Origin: a virus
Virus record (IMG/VR): IMGVR_UViG_3300001472_000062
Coordinates: 1 to 35,377 of that record
DNA length: 35,377 nucleotides
Strand: one strand, 5' to 3'
Below, piece after piece: positions 6,824 through 13,615 of the stretch. Under the pieces are notes generated by a model, which did no database searches, was not told where the DNA came from, and was given only the letters and a program-made list of their open reading frames with translations. A program made the position numbers and the translations under genes. Every line of letters begins with the position of its first letter. The stretch's first letter is position 1.

Positions 6824-7586
6824 CGGCGAATTAGTTACAAGTGATCAGCAATCATCACTTCCGGTTATAGCACAGCCGCACATGCGCCTAATTGAAATTG
6901 CAGTTGAAAAAGGTGCTGACATTGTTCAGTTAGAAAAGCTTATGGACTTGCAGGACCGCTTTGAAGCTAAGCAAGCGCGTAAAGCTTTTTTTGATGCCTT
7001 ATCTGGCTTTCAGTCTAAGTTACCAAAAATTGAAAAGACCGGGAAAGTTGGGTACGAAAATAAAGACGGTTCTTTTACTGGCTATAAGCATTCAACACTT
7101 GCTGACATTGGCCGGGCTACTGCTCCTATACTTGCTGAGTTCGGTTTATCTTATCGCTTTCAGCAATTGCCAAGAACAGACCCTAAAGATCAATCAATCA
7201 CTTTGGTTTGCATATTAACTCATAAAGAGGGCCATGAAGAGCGCACTCAAATGACCGGATTTGCTGATACTAGCGGAAAGAAAAACGCTATCCAGGCAAT
7301 CGCATCAACAAGAACTTACATGCAGCGTTACACGTTAACTGATGCTTTAGGCTTAACGTTTGTTGAAGAAGACGATGATGGTCAAGGTGGCGCATTAACA
7401 TCAATAGAGCAGCCGTCTTCACAACCAAAACTTTATGATGATGAAACATTCAATAAAAACTTTAGCACCTGGGAAAACGCCATTAAGTCAGGAAAGAAAA
7501 CACCTGAAGCGGTAGTTGGTGTGTTAAACAAAAACGGTTTCACATTAACTGAAGTTCAATTAAGCAAAATTTACGGAGTTAAATAG
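6816..7586 (+). CDS. ERF-family single-strand annealing protein (recombinase)
   Basis: A 256-residue protein of the P22 Erf family, which binds single-stranded DNA as rings and anneals complementary strands in phage recombination. The region from about residue 35 to 165 has the family pattern: FEAKQARKAFFDALSGFQ, then GYKHSTLADIGRATAPILAEFGL, then GFADTSGKKNAIQAIASTRTYMQRY followed by LTDALGLTFVEEDDDG. The C-terminal 80 residues are a variable tail ending in a small helical unit. Start is ATG 6816, which overlaps the upstream gene by 8 bases; an in-frame ATG at 6804 is also possible. It lies next to a YqaJ exonuclease, so the two form a lambda-Red-like annealing protein and exonuclease pair. 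Confidence 0.92.
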   Translation: MSNGELVTSDQQSSLPVIAQPHMRLIEIAVEKGADIVQLEKLMDLQDRFEAKQARKAFFDALSGFQSKLPKIEKTGKVGYENKDGSFTGYKHSTLADIGRATAPILAEFGLSYRFQQLPRTDPKDQSITLVCILTHKEGHEERTQMTGFADTSGKKNAIQAIASTRTYMQRYTLTDALGLTFVEEDDDGQGGALTSIEQPSSQPKLYDDETFNKNFSTWENAIKSGKKTPEAVVGVLNKNGFTLTEVQLSKIYGVK

Positions 7587-7587
7587 C

Positions 7588-9441
7588 ATGAAATTATTAC
7601 AATTAGAGCAAGGTTCTGATCTTTGGAAAGCGGAGCGCCTTAAACACTTCACCGCTTCAAATGCTCCGGCGTTAATGGGTGCAAGCAAATACCAGACTAG
7701 AAAGCAGTTGCTTGATGAAAAGAAAGGCGCGGCCACTGAAGTTATCACGCCAGCAAAACAGGCGTTGTTTGATAAAGGCCATAAAGCAGAAGATGACCAG
7801 CGTTCTGTTCTTGAGCTAGAAACGATGGATAGTTATTTGCCTTGTGTTGGTGTCGCAATGTATTACCCAAGCGATGATCCAGCTTGTGACCCGCTTCCTT
7901 TAATGGCTTCTTTCGATGGTCGCTCTGATATGGGTGATCATGACTTTGAGCACAAGCTATGGAATGAAACGCTTGCTGAAAACGTTCGTAACAATGCGCT
8001 TGAACCTTCACATTATTGGCAGTTAGAGCACCAGCTATTAGTTTCTGAAAGTGAGTATTGTTTATTTGTTGTTTCAGATGGGACGGCAGAAAAACGCGAA
8101 ATGATGAAGTATTACCCAGTACCAGGCCGCAAAGAAGAATTAATTGAAGCTTGGGTATTGTTCCAAGCTGATCTTGAAAACCATCAAATTGAAGCAAAGC
8201 AAGAAGCTGTTGTTGCTGAAAAGTGCAGCCTTCCGATTATTCAGTGCAGCGTTACGGGCTCTCAAATTACAACCAATATATCTAATTGCCTGGTTGAAGT
8301 TAAAGCCCTGGCTAAGTCTGAAATGGCGAGAACATTTGAAACAGATCAAGACTTCGCCGACAAGGACCAATTAAACAAAGACGTTAAAAAGGTTCGTGCT
8401 GAACTTAAAGAACGTGTTGCCAGGGTAAAAGGTGAGTTTGTTAGTTATTCAGAGTTTGAAGCTGTTGCTTCAGAAATGGATAAAGTTCTTCAGCAAATGC
8501 AAAGTCATGGTGAAAAGCAAGTTAAACAGGCTAAGGACGCTAAGAAGCTTGCAATAAAACAGGCAGGTGAAAAAGAACTTGCCGACCTAGCTCATAAGTG
8601 TGATTTAGAATTAGCGCCAATGACACTGATGGGTGTTGCTAGCTTAATGATGCCTGATTTTGTTGCGGCCATGAAAGGCAAGCGAACAATTGATTCTCTT
8701 GAAGATGCTGTTTCAACGTGCGTTAACAAAGCTAAAATTGAAATTAAACAGATAATGGACCGTGTTGTTCCTAACCTTCAATACCTTCGTGACCATGCAG
8801 CGGATTACAAGTTTTTATTCTCTGATGCTCAGCAGCTAGTTAACCAGGACGCTGAACCATTTCAGGCAATAATTAAGTCACGCATTGCTGATCACAAACA
8901 AGCTGAAGAAGAACGCCTTGAATCTGAACGCAAGCGCATTCAGGAAGAGGAAGAGCGCAAGGCCAAAGAAAAGGCAGAGCGTGAAGCTGAGGCCAAAGCA
9001 GAAGCAGAGCGCGAACGTATCCGCAAGGAAGAACGCGCCAAAGCTCAAGCTGAAGAACAGGCTAAGCGTGAGAAGGAAGAAGCTGACCGCTTACAGCGTG
9101 AAGCTGAAGAGAAGGCTAAGCAGCCAGAGCCGAATCTAATCAGTGAAGAAGATGAAGCTATCTTTAATGATTGCGTTGCTGATGCTAAGGCGGTTGAGGT
9201 TGATACCACGCCTAAGCAAGTGGAATCACTATCCCAAGGTCGTTCTCAAACAATGCGTAACGCTGAAGTCGAACAGGCTAAGCCGCTAAATCACATTATG
9301 TCTAACCTTGTTTACGCTCTAACCAAAGAGGCGGCGAGAACTGACTTCATGGAGTTCCTTGAAAGTTGGGGTATTACTTACGATGAGTATCTTCAGGTAA
9401 AAGAATACTGGTTGTCGCAAGGCGTTAAAACTTACCTTTAA
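7588..9441 (+). CDS. YqaJ-type phage exonuclease with long coiled-coil C-terminal extension
   Basis: A 617-residue protein, far longer than the usual 200-330 residues. Residues 1-220 are a YqaJ/lambda-exonuclease PD-(D/E)XK nuclease: FTASNAPALMG (21-31), H65 and E68 in GHKAEDD, D110 in MASFDG, and E121-x-K123 in FEHKLW, then HYWQLEHQLLVS. It should degrade one strand of double-stranded ends so the ERF protein upstream can anneal them. Residues 225-430 are helical and unassigned. Residues about 430-520 are an almost pure E/K/R/A single helix or coiled coil. The last 80 residues form a small folded tail (HIMSNLVYALTKEAARTDFMEFLESWGITYDEYLQV). GGAG lies before the ATG, two bases after the ERF stop. 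Confidence 0.88.
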   Translation: MKLLQLEQGSDLWKAERLKHFTASNAPALMGASKYQTRKQLLDEKKGAATEVITPAKQALFDKGHKAEDDQRSVLELETMDSYLPCVGVAMYYPSDDPACDPLPLMASFDGRSDMGDHDFEHKLWNETLAENVRNNALEPSHYWQLEHQLLVSESEYCLFVVSDGTAEKREMMKYYPVPGRKEELIEAWVLFQADLENHQIEAKQEAVVAEKCSLPIIQCSVTGSQITTNISNCLVEVKALAKSEMARTFETDQDFADKDQLNKDVKKVRAELKERVARVKGEFVSYSEFEAVASEMDKVLQQMQSHGEKQVKQAKDAKKLAIKQAGEKELADLAHKCDLELAPMTLMGVASLMMPDFVAAMKGKRTIDSLEDAVSTCVNKAKIEIKQIMDRVVPNLQYLRDHAADYKFLFSDAQQLVNQDAEPFQAIIKSRIADHKQAEEERLESERKRIQEEEERKAKEKAEREAEAKAEAERERIRKEERAKAQAEEQAKREKEEADRLQREAEEKAKQPEPNLISEEDEAIFNDCVADAKAVEVDTTPKQVESLSQGRSQTMRNAEVEQAKPLNHIMSNLVYALTKEAARTDFMEFLESWGITYDEYLQVKEYWLSQGVKTYL

Positions 9442-9450
9442 TAATTAACC

Positions 9451-9470
9451 TGGCGGTGTAACAGCCGCCA
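9451..9470 (+). other. Intergenic RNA hairpin after the exonuclease gene
   Basis: TGGCGG (9451-9456) pairs with CCGCCA (9465-9470) around an 8-base loop. There is no T-run after it, so it is not a standard terminator; it may mark an mRNA processing or stabilising site between the two nuclease genes. Confidence 0.55.
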
Positions 9471-9497
9471 CCACTTAAACCAAAGTAGAGATATAAC

Positions 9498-10055
9498 ATG
9501 AAAACGATTTTTACATACGACACTGAAACAACCGGAATCCCTAACTGGAAAGTGCCAAGCGATTCAGAAGAGCAACCTCACTTAGTTCAATTGGCTGGTG
9601 TTCTTTCTAACGCTGAAACTGGTGAAGAAATTCAATCAATGAACGTGATCATTAAGCCGGACGGTTGGGAAATCCCTGAAGAAGTAACAGCGGTTCACGG
9701 TATCACGACTGAATACGCGCTTGAACATGGTATCCCTGAAGGAATGGCCGTGGCAATGCTTCACATGATCCGTGGTGACGCTGAACGAGTGGCGTATAAC
9801 AAGACTTTTGACCAGCGCATTATTCGTATTGCAATGAAGCGCTATATGTCTGAAGAGTGTATTGAAAAGTGGGCGGTGAAAGACGATCACCACTGTGCAA
9901 TGCGAATGGCTCAAAAAGAGCTCGGCGGTAAAAATCCAAAGCTTGTTGATGCTTACAAGGCTATTTGTGGCAAAGACTTGGTAAATGCTCATAGCGCAAT
10001 GGCTGATACACTGGCAGCGCAAGAAATCTTTTTCAAACTTAACTCAGGAGAGTAA
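9498..10055 (+). CDS. DEDDh 3'-5' exonuclease (DnaQ/epsilon-like)
   Basis: A 185-residue protein with the RNase-T/epsilon exonuclease motifs: D8 and E10 in YDTETTG (Exo I), the VHGIT segment at 66-70, D105 in YNKTFDQRII (Exo II), and H165 with D170 in AHSAMADTLAA (Exo III). All four acidic residues and the catalytic histidine are present, so it should be active and trim DNA or RNA from 3' ends with two metal ions. As a free-standing exonuclease in a recombination operon it may process recombination ends, proofread, or degrade nucleic acid for nucleotide supply. It starts 56 bases after the YqaJ stop, past the hairpin, with an AGAG ribosome-binding site. Confidence 0.92.
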   Translation: MKTIFTYDTETTGIPNWKVPSDSEEQPHLVQLAGVLSNAETGEEIQSMNVIIKPDGWEIPEEVTAVHGITTEYALEHGIPEGMAVAMLHMIRGDAERVAYNKTFDQRIIRIAMKRYMSEECIEKWAVKDDHHCAMRMAQKELGGKNPKLVDAYKAICGKDLVNAHSAMADTLAAQEIFFKLNSGE

Positions 10056-10057
10056 TC

Positions 10058-10465
10058 ATGGCAGATCGCAAAACAAACGTAGCTGACTTTATCGGCGAAT
10101 GTAACGCTGGAATTATGATTGAAAAGCTTGCACTAGCTTTAAGTGATGCGGCGCTAGCTCAAATCACTCACGGTATCGGCAGCAAGAAAGCGAAGGTATC
10201 ACTTGAATTTACCTTTCAACAAATGGGTGACAACGATCAGGTTATCGTTTCTCACAAGCTTTCAGCCAGCAACCCAACCAAGCGCGGTAAGAAGTTTGAA
10301 GAAGATATTACCGATACAGCTTTCTTTGTTGGCAAAGGCGGCAAGCTAACCATCAACGCGCCGGAAGAAGACGACAGCGGCCAGTTCAACCTAACGCATG
10401 AAAATGTTGATAAAGAAACTGGTGAAGTACAGCAACACTCAAACGTTCGCCGCCTGGCTAACTAA
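10058..10465 (+). CDS. Conserved-looking phage protein of unknown function
   Basis: A 135-residue protein. Residues 1-50 are helical (ADFIGECNAGIMIEKLALALSD), residues 50-75 form a strand pair (KVSLEFTFQQMG and QVIVSHKL), then a basic loop NPTKRGKKFEEDIT and a strand pair AFFVGKGGKLTIN, ending in an acidic tail. A protein of this layout often lies next to DUF2303 and exonuclease genes in phages of Gram-negative bacteria, but I cannot name a function. AGGAGA 7 bases before the ATG is a strong ribosome-binding site, and the gene follows the exonuclease by two bases. Confidence 0.75.
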   Translation: MADRKTNVADFIGECNAGIMIEKLALALSDAALAQITHGIGSKKAKVSLEFTFQQMGDNDQVIVSHKLSASNPTKRGKKFEEDITDTAFFVGKGGKLTINAPEEDDSGQFNLTHENVDKETGEVQQHSNVRRLAN

Positions 10466-10473
10466 TTCAAACC

Positions 10474-10491
10474 GCCGGGTTAACGCCCGGC
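10474..10491 (+). other. Intergenic RNA hairpin before the DUF2303 gene
   Basis: GCCGGG (10474-10479) pairs with CCCGGC (10486-10491), extended by a T-G wobble to leave a TAAC loop. The following bases are AAACC, not a T-run, so termination is unlikely; it matches the hairpins in the two neighbouring long gaps. Confidence 0.6.
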
Positions 10492-10524
10492 AAACCTTAA
10501 ATTTTTATTAGAGAGTAAATAACT

Positions 10525-11346
10525 ATGTCAATGACTAAAGAAGCAATCCAGCACCTTGAGAAAACTGTTCTACTTGCAGGAGTAAACGCTTCACTTGCTG
10601 AAGTAAAAGCTCAATCACCACTTATTGCACTGCCTGAAGGCGTAAAGCTTTCTGACCTTGAAGGTCACATGGAGCACCGTACTTCTTACCGCTTCAACTT
10701 CCAAACCAAATCAATCAAAGACTTTGGTGAATACTGCAAAGAGTTCGACAAAGAAGGCGCTAAGTGTTTTGTAAACTCTGATCGCATGTATGCAGAAACC
10801 ATCTTTGACCTTGGTACAGAAGATAAACCGCTTCACCAGCGTCACAATTCAAAGCTTCAGCTTGATAAGACGGCAGCGTTTAAAGCTATCCTTTGCGTAA
10901 ATGGTGATCACATGAGCCAGAAAGCAGCGGCTAACTTTGTTGAAGACTGGGCCGACAATATCAATATTGTGAACAGTGACGGCGAGCCAATGACCAACAG
11001 CCAGGCAGCTAAGCAATTGCGTGAAATCACTATCGAGCAAGTTAGTAACCGTGATAGCAAAGTCAGCGACTTCGGCGAGTCTATGAGCGAGTTTGAGAAA
11101 ATTGAAGCCAAGAACCAGGATAAGATCCCGGCAACGATTGAATTTACTTGCCAGCCTTATCACGGTTTAGCTAATCGAGCGTTTACCGTTCGCGTATCAA
11201 TCCTAACTGGCGGCCAGAAGCCTGAAATCTGCTTCCGTATCATCAAGCTTGAAGCACAAGAAGAAGATATGGCTGAAGAGTTTAAAGAGATTCTGGTTGA
11301 AATGTTCAAAGACTCTGAACTAAAAACCTTCATCGGCGAAAGCTAA
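10525..11346 (+). CDS. DUF2303 (YfdQ) family protein
   Basis: A 273-residue protein of the YfdQ/DUF2303 family, common in prophages and phages near recombination genes but of unknown biochemical role. Matching features are the N-terminal helix followed by PLIALPEGVKLSDLEGHMEHR, the FNFQTKSIKDFGEYCKEF strand-helix, FVNSDRMYAETIFDLG, and the later FVEDWADNINIV and EFTCQPYHGLANRAFTVRVS. It is the usual length for the family and seems intact. AGAG lies 9-11 bases before the start. Its context between exonuclease and small Q-tailed protein suggests a part in single-strand DNA handling, but this is inference. Confidence 0.9.
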   Translation: MSMTKEAIQHLEKTVLLAGVNASLAEVKAQSPLIALPEGVKLSDLEGHMEHRTSYRFNFQTKSIKDFGEYCKEFDKEGAKCFVNSDRMYAETIFDLGTEDKPLHQRHNSKLQLDKTAAFKAILCVNGDHMSQKAAANFVEDWADNINIVNSDGEPMTNSQAAKQLREITIEQVSNRDSKVSDFGESMSEFEKIEAKNQDKIPATIEFTCQPYHGLANRAFTVRVSILTGGQKPEICFRIIKLEAQEEDMAEEFKEILVEMFKDSELKTFIGES

Positions 11347-11362
11347 AATTAATTAACCAAGT

Positions 11363-11391
11363 TGAACTGTCTGGAATTTCCGGATAGTTCA
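11363..11391 (+). other. Long intergenic RNA hairpin before the Q/G-tailed protein gene
   Basis: A 12-bp stem: bases 11363-11374 (TGAACTGTCTGG) pair with 11380-11391 (CCGGATAGTTCA) with two G-T wobbles around AATTT. The two wobbles preserve pairing, which hints at selection for the RNA structure. It ends 18 bases before the ATG at 11410, just upstream of the AAGGAA ribosome-binding site. Confidence 0.65.
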
Positions 11392-11409
11392 CTTTAACAA
11401 GGAAATACC

Positions 11410-11745
11410 ATGCAAAATAATGCACCACTTGATAAAGGCCGTGTTGCCGTAGTAGTTGAGAAGTATCCAACCAATCAGCTTGATCAGAACAACCAGCCTC
11501 AAATGAAAAACCGCTATGCCACTGTAGGCCGCGCAACTCTTTGGCCTAACAAGCAGGGCTCTAACATGCCTAACATTGAAGTTGAGCTTGATACTATGCC
11601 CGTCGGTCAAGCTGGCCCGGTTAAAATGTATATCTTCTGGAACTCTGAAGATAACCAGAACCAAGCTCCTCAACAAACTGGTGGCTATCAACAACAGGCA
11701 GCACCACAGCAACAAGGTGGTTACGGCCAACAGCGAGGCCGATAA
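11410..11745 (+). CDS. Small beta-rich protein with Q/G-rich tail (SSB-like in layout)
   Basis: A 111-residue protein. Residues 1-78 are beta-rich (RVAVVVEKYPTNQLDQN, RYATVGRATLWPN, IEVELDTMPVGQAGPVKMYIFW), and residues 80-111 are a flexible tail of Q, G, Y and A (QQTGGYQQQAAPQQQGGYGQ). A small beta domain followed by a Q/G-rich tail is the layout of single-strand-binding proteins, and it sits in a recombination operon, but the acidic tip typical of SSB (DDDIPF) is missing: the gene ends in GQQRGR. I therefore leave it unnamed. AAGGAA lies 6 bases before the ATG and the stop overlaps the next start (TAATG). Confidence 0.75.
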   Translation: MQNNAPLDKGRVAVVVEKYPTNQLDQNNQPQMKNRYATVGRATLWPNKQGSNMPNIEVELDTMPVGQAGPVKMYIFWNSEDNQNQAPQQTGGYQQQAAPQQQGGYGQQRGR

Positions 11746-11984
11746 TGGGAAAAGTTTTAGACTTACTCAGTAAAGGCGCAAGCGCTCCGGCTGGTTACGT
11801 TACTCACGTTAACGAAGCCAAAACAGCAGAAGAAGCGCTTGCTGTACTTTCAAAAGAAGCAAGAAAGGCATTGCGTGAAACGGGACTTTGGAACCAAGAG
11901 TTTCACGGTAATGAAATTGTAGCGGTGATCGCCTGCTTTATTGCGGCGAAAGCTGAATTAGATAAGCAATCTGAAGGTAAATAA
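11745..11984 (+). CDS. Small helical hypothetical protein
   Basis: A 79-residue, mostly helical protein: KVLDLLSKGASAPAGYVTHV, then AKTAEEALAVLSKEARKAL, then NEIVAVIACFIAAKAELDK, where the last helix is hydrophobic enough to pack in a bundle but too short and charged at its ends to be a sure membrane segment. No family recognised. Its ATG shares one base with the previous stop (TAATG), and the next gene starts two bases after its stop, so it is part of the same translationally coupled set. Confidence 0.7.
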   Translation: MGKVLDLLSKGASAPAGYVTHVNEAKTAEEALAVLSKEARKALRETGLWNQEFHGNEIVAVIACFIAAKAELDKQSEGK

Positions 11985-11985
11985 A

Positions 11986-12588
11986 ATGACAAAGCAACAT
12001 GACGAACAAATGGAAAAAGAAATTGTTGAACTTGGTTTAACTGCGCCTCGCGTAACACTTGATTCAATCAAAGCGCTAATGGCGAAAGTAGAATACAAGG
12101 TTCACGTTGTTGAAGGAACCACCACAACTCACGCCGTTGCGCTTCTTGATGGTTTTAGCCTGGCTATTGGCATGAGCTCTTGTGTTGACCCGGCTAACTT
12201 CAATGAAGAATTAGGCCGCAAGTATTCAATTATTGACGCTGAAGAGAAGGCTCAGAAAAAATTATGGGAACTTGAAGGTTATCGCCTGAAGTTCTCACCA
12301 CTTGGCCACACAATTCAAAGCATAGGTTCATTTGGTTGGGCGGTTGAGCGAATGAAGTCAGGCGCTAAAGTTGCTCGCTGTGGTTGGAATGGTAGTGGAA
12401 TGTTTGCTTATTACGTTCCTGCTAATTCGTATCCGGCTGAACGTGGCGCAAATGTTCACGGTATTTTCAAAGATGATCTGGTTCCATATCGCCATTATCT
12501 TGCATTGAAAACGGCGCAAGATGATGTTGCTACCTGGTCCCCTTCAACAAGTGACGCACTAGCTACTGACTGGGAAGAAGTTGAATAG
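11986..12588 (+). CDS. Gp49-like / DUF2829 (Tad2-like) fusion protein, candidate Thoeris antagonist
   Basis: A 200-residue two-domain protein. Residues about 20-103 match the phage Gp49 family (APRVTLDSIKALM, then CVDPANFNEELGRKYS, then KLWELEGYRLKF). Residues about 114-200 match DUF2829: SFGWAVERMKSGAKVARCGW, then NG, a Y-Y-V strand, a long loop, HYLALKTAQ, and the diagnostic end WSPSTSDALATDWEEVE. DUF2829 includes Tad2, a phage protein known to bind and sequester the cyclic-ADP-ribose signal of the Thoeris defence system. The G-W-N-G and W-x-x-S-x-x-D-x-x-A-x-D-W residues of that domain are present. Gp49 proteins have no known activity. Counter-defence is therefore likely for the second half and unknown for the first. 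It sits at the end of the early operon, where accessory genes cluster. Confidence 0.85.
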   Translation: MTKQHDEQMEKEIVELGLTAPRVTLDSIKALMAKVEYKVHVVEGTTTTHAVALLDGFSLAIGMSSCVDPANFNEELGRKYSIIDAEEKAQKKLWELEGYRLKFSPLGHTIQSIGSFGWAVERMKSGAKVARCGWNGSGMFAYYVPANSYPAERGANVHGIFKDDLVPYRHYLALKTAQDDVATWSPSTSDALATDWEEVE

Positions 12589-12607
12589 CGTTATCAAGGT
12601 TGTATTT

Positions 12608-12763
12608 ATGCCTAAGCTGTTAAAGGCTCAAAGGCATGAATACTTAATTAACACCGACAACTACAAAACCGCTGAAGAGATAGCAAGTAAGCGGTTGTTA
12701 TTTGATGGTCACAGCAAGAAAGACTTCAAAGAAGTTGTTATAGCTCAAGTATTTGATAAATAA
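12608..12763 (+). CDS. Small hypothetical protein (51 aa)
   Basis: A 51-residue basic protein beginning MPKLLKAQRHEYLINTDN, then YKTAEEIASKRLLFDGHSKKDFKEVVIAQVFDK. It is a strand-helix-helix size unit without a recognised family. ATG 12608 is chosen over an upstream TTG at 12581 because AAGGTTG lies at suitable spacing and the TTG lies within the preceding gene. It ends 7 bases before the endolysin start, so it belongs either to the end of the early operon or to the lysis transcript. Confidence 0.55.
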   Translation: MPKLLKAQRHEYLINTDNYKTAEEIASKRLLFDGHSKKDFKEVVIAQVFDK

Positions 12764-12770
12764 GGTATTT

Positions 12771-13124
12771 ATGAAAATTAGCAATCATTTTACACGTAAA
12801 GAGTTCGCATGTAATTGCGGTTGTGGCTTTGCTACCGTGGATGTAAAGCTTGTTGAGTTGCTGGAAGTGGTTCGCAATCACTTTGGCAGTCCAGTAATTA
12901 TCAACTCAGGCTGCCGCTGCCCTGATTACAACAAGAAGGTAGGCGGAGCTTCAAAGAGCAAGCACATGGAAGGAATAGCCGCTGATATTGTGGTTAAGGG
13001 TGTTGAACCTGCCGAAGTTCATAAGTTCATTACTGGTCATGTTGGCGAGAATTGGTCTGGAATCGGTAAGTACAATACATTCACTCACATTGACTCTCGC
13101 CCAAGTCCGGCGCGTTGGGGGTAA
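12771..13124 (+). CDS. Endolysin: M15-family zinc peptidase (L-Ala-D-Glu or D-Ala carboxypeptidase type)
   Basis: A 117-residue single-domain peptidase of the M15_3 (VanY/endolysin) group, which cleaves peptide bonds in cell-wall peptidoglycan. NHFTRKEFACNCGCGF at the start is typical of the family; INSGCRCPDYNKKVGGASKS leads to H-x6-D in KHMEGIAADI (first two zinc ligands) and FTHID near the end supplies the third histidine. The metal and catalytic set appear complete. No signal sequence, so release needs a holin, consistent with the next gene. TAAGG before the ATG is the ribosome-binding site; the in-frame ATG 18 bases upstream overlaps the preceding gene and is less likely. Confidence 0.93.
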   Translation: MKISNHFTRKEFACNCGCGFATVDVKLVELLEVVRNHFGSPVIINSGCRCPDYNKKVGGASKSKHMEGIAADIVVKGVEPAEVHKFITGHVGENWSGIGKYNTFTHIDSRPSPARWG

Positions 13125-13126
13125 GC

Positions 13127-13522
13127 ATGAGCATAGGATCATGGATAGGCTCAGCGATAAGCGGAATTGTGTCTCCAATTACTGGAATGATACAGAAGCG
13201 TGACGACAACAAAACAAAGGTAAAGCTAAGCCAAGTAGAGCGAATTAAAAACGCTGAAGACTCGGCAGCAGAACTTGATAAGGTGTTTGCTGAAAATGCA
13301 GGAAATGGAAGCTGGAAGGATGAGTATGTAACTCTGATAATCTCACTACCTATTCCAGTCTTGTTTTTGTCAGTTCTTTACTCTGCATTTACAGGTGAGC
13401 CAGCAGCAGCAGAAGCAGCAAAGGCAGGAGTCGAGGCACTTAAAGACTTGCTTCCTGATTATAACGATCTGCTTATGATGGTTTGTCTTGCGGCAATTGG
13501 AATAAGGGCAATAAAGCGATAA
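13127..13522 (+). CDS. Holin-like membrane protein (GTA-holin / 3TM type)
   Basis: A 131-residue protein. It starts with an amphipathic segment (IGSWIGSAISGIVSPITGMI), followed by a charged helix, then WKDEY and a hydrophobic span LIISLPIPVLFLSVLYSAF (residues about 73-92), a polar alanine-rich loop, and a second span in LLMMVCLAAIGIRAIK near the end. WKDE before the first span and G-I-R after the last are features of the holin family used by gene transfer agents. It probably permeabilises the inner membrane for the endolysin gene just upstream. GGGGG 6 bases before the ATG is a strong ribosome-binding site. A second holin-like gene follows after the HNH gene. Confidence 0.7.
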   Translation: MSIGSWIGSAISGIVSPITGMIQKRDDNKTKVKLSQVERIKNAEDSAAELDKVFAENAGNGSWKDEYVTLIISLPIPVLFLSVLYSAFTGEPAAAEAAKAGVEALKDLLPDYNDLLMMVCLAAIGIRAIKR

Positions 13523-13530
13523 AATATAAA

Positions 13531-13582
13531 TTGAGGATAGGGTAGCTCCCGAAAGAACGACACGCTGATCGTTTTTCCTCAA
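13531..13582 (+). other. Structured RNA element (multi-hairpin) between holin and HNH genes
   Basis: TTGAGGA (13531-13537) pairs perfectly with TCCTCAA (13576-13582) and encloses two smaller hairpins: GGG-TAGCT-CCC (13540-13550) and AACGA-N8-TCGTT (13556-13573). The result is a closed three-way junction of 52 bases. An alternative fold, AAGAACGA with TCGTTTTT, gives a weak terminator after the holin gene. I do not recognise a known RNA class. Confidence 0.5.
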
Positions 13583-13595
13583 TCTTCTTTCAGCG

Positions 13596-13610
13596 AACCT
13601 TAGCGAGGTT
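13596..13610 (+). promoter_or_regulatory. Hairpin covering the ribosome-binding site of the HNH gene
   Basis: AACCT (13596-13600) pairs with AGGTT (13606-13610) around TAGCG. The GAGG Shine-Dalgarno (13605-13608), 7 bases before the ATG at 13616, lies in the 3' arm and would be hidden. Several T4 homing endonuclease genes are silenced on readthrough transcripts in the same manner. Confidence 0.5.
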
Positions 13611-13615
13611 ATTAT

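Noticed and set aside
7745-8197. Minus-strand open frame of 150 codons opposite the YqaJ gene
   Set aside because: It lies wholly opposite a strongly supported nuclease domain, has no ribosome-binding site or family likeness; other long minus frames at 9636-10022 and 10849-11163 are the same codon-bias effect.
13531-13582. tRNA or hammerhead ribozyme, suggested by the 7-bp closing stem, GGTAGCTC and CTGAT
   Set aside because: There is no T-arm (GTTCGA), the element is about 20 bases shorter than a tRNA, and the hammerhead core CTGATGA...GAAA is not present in order.
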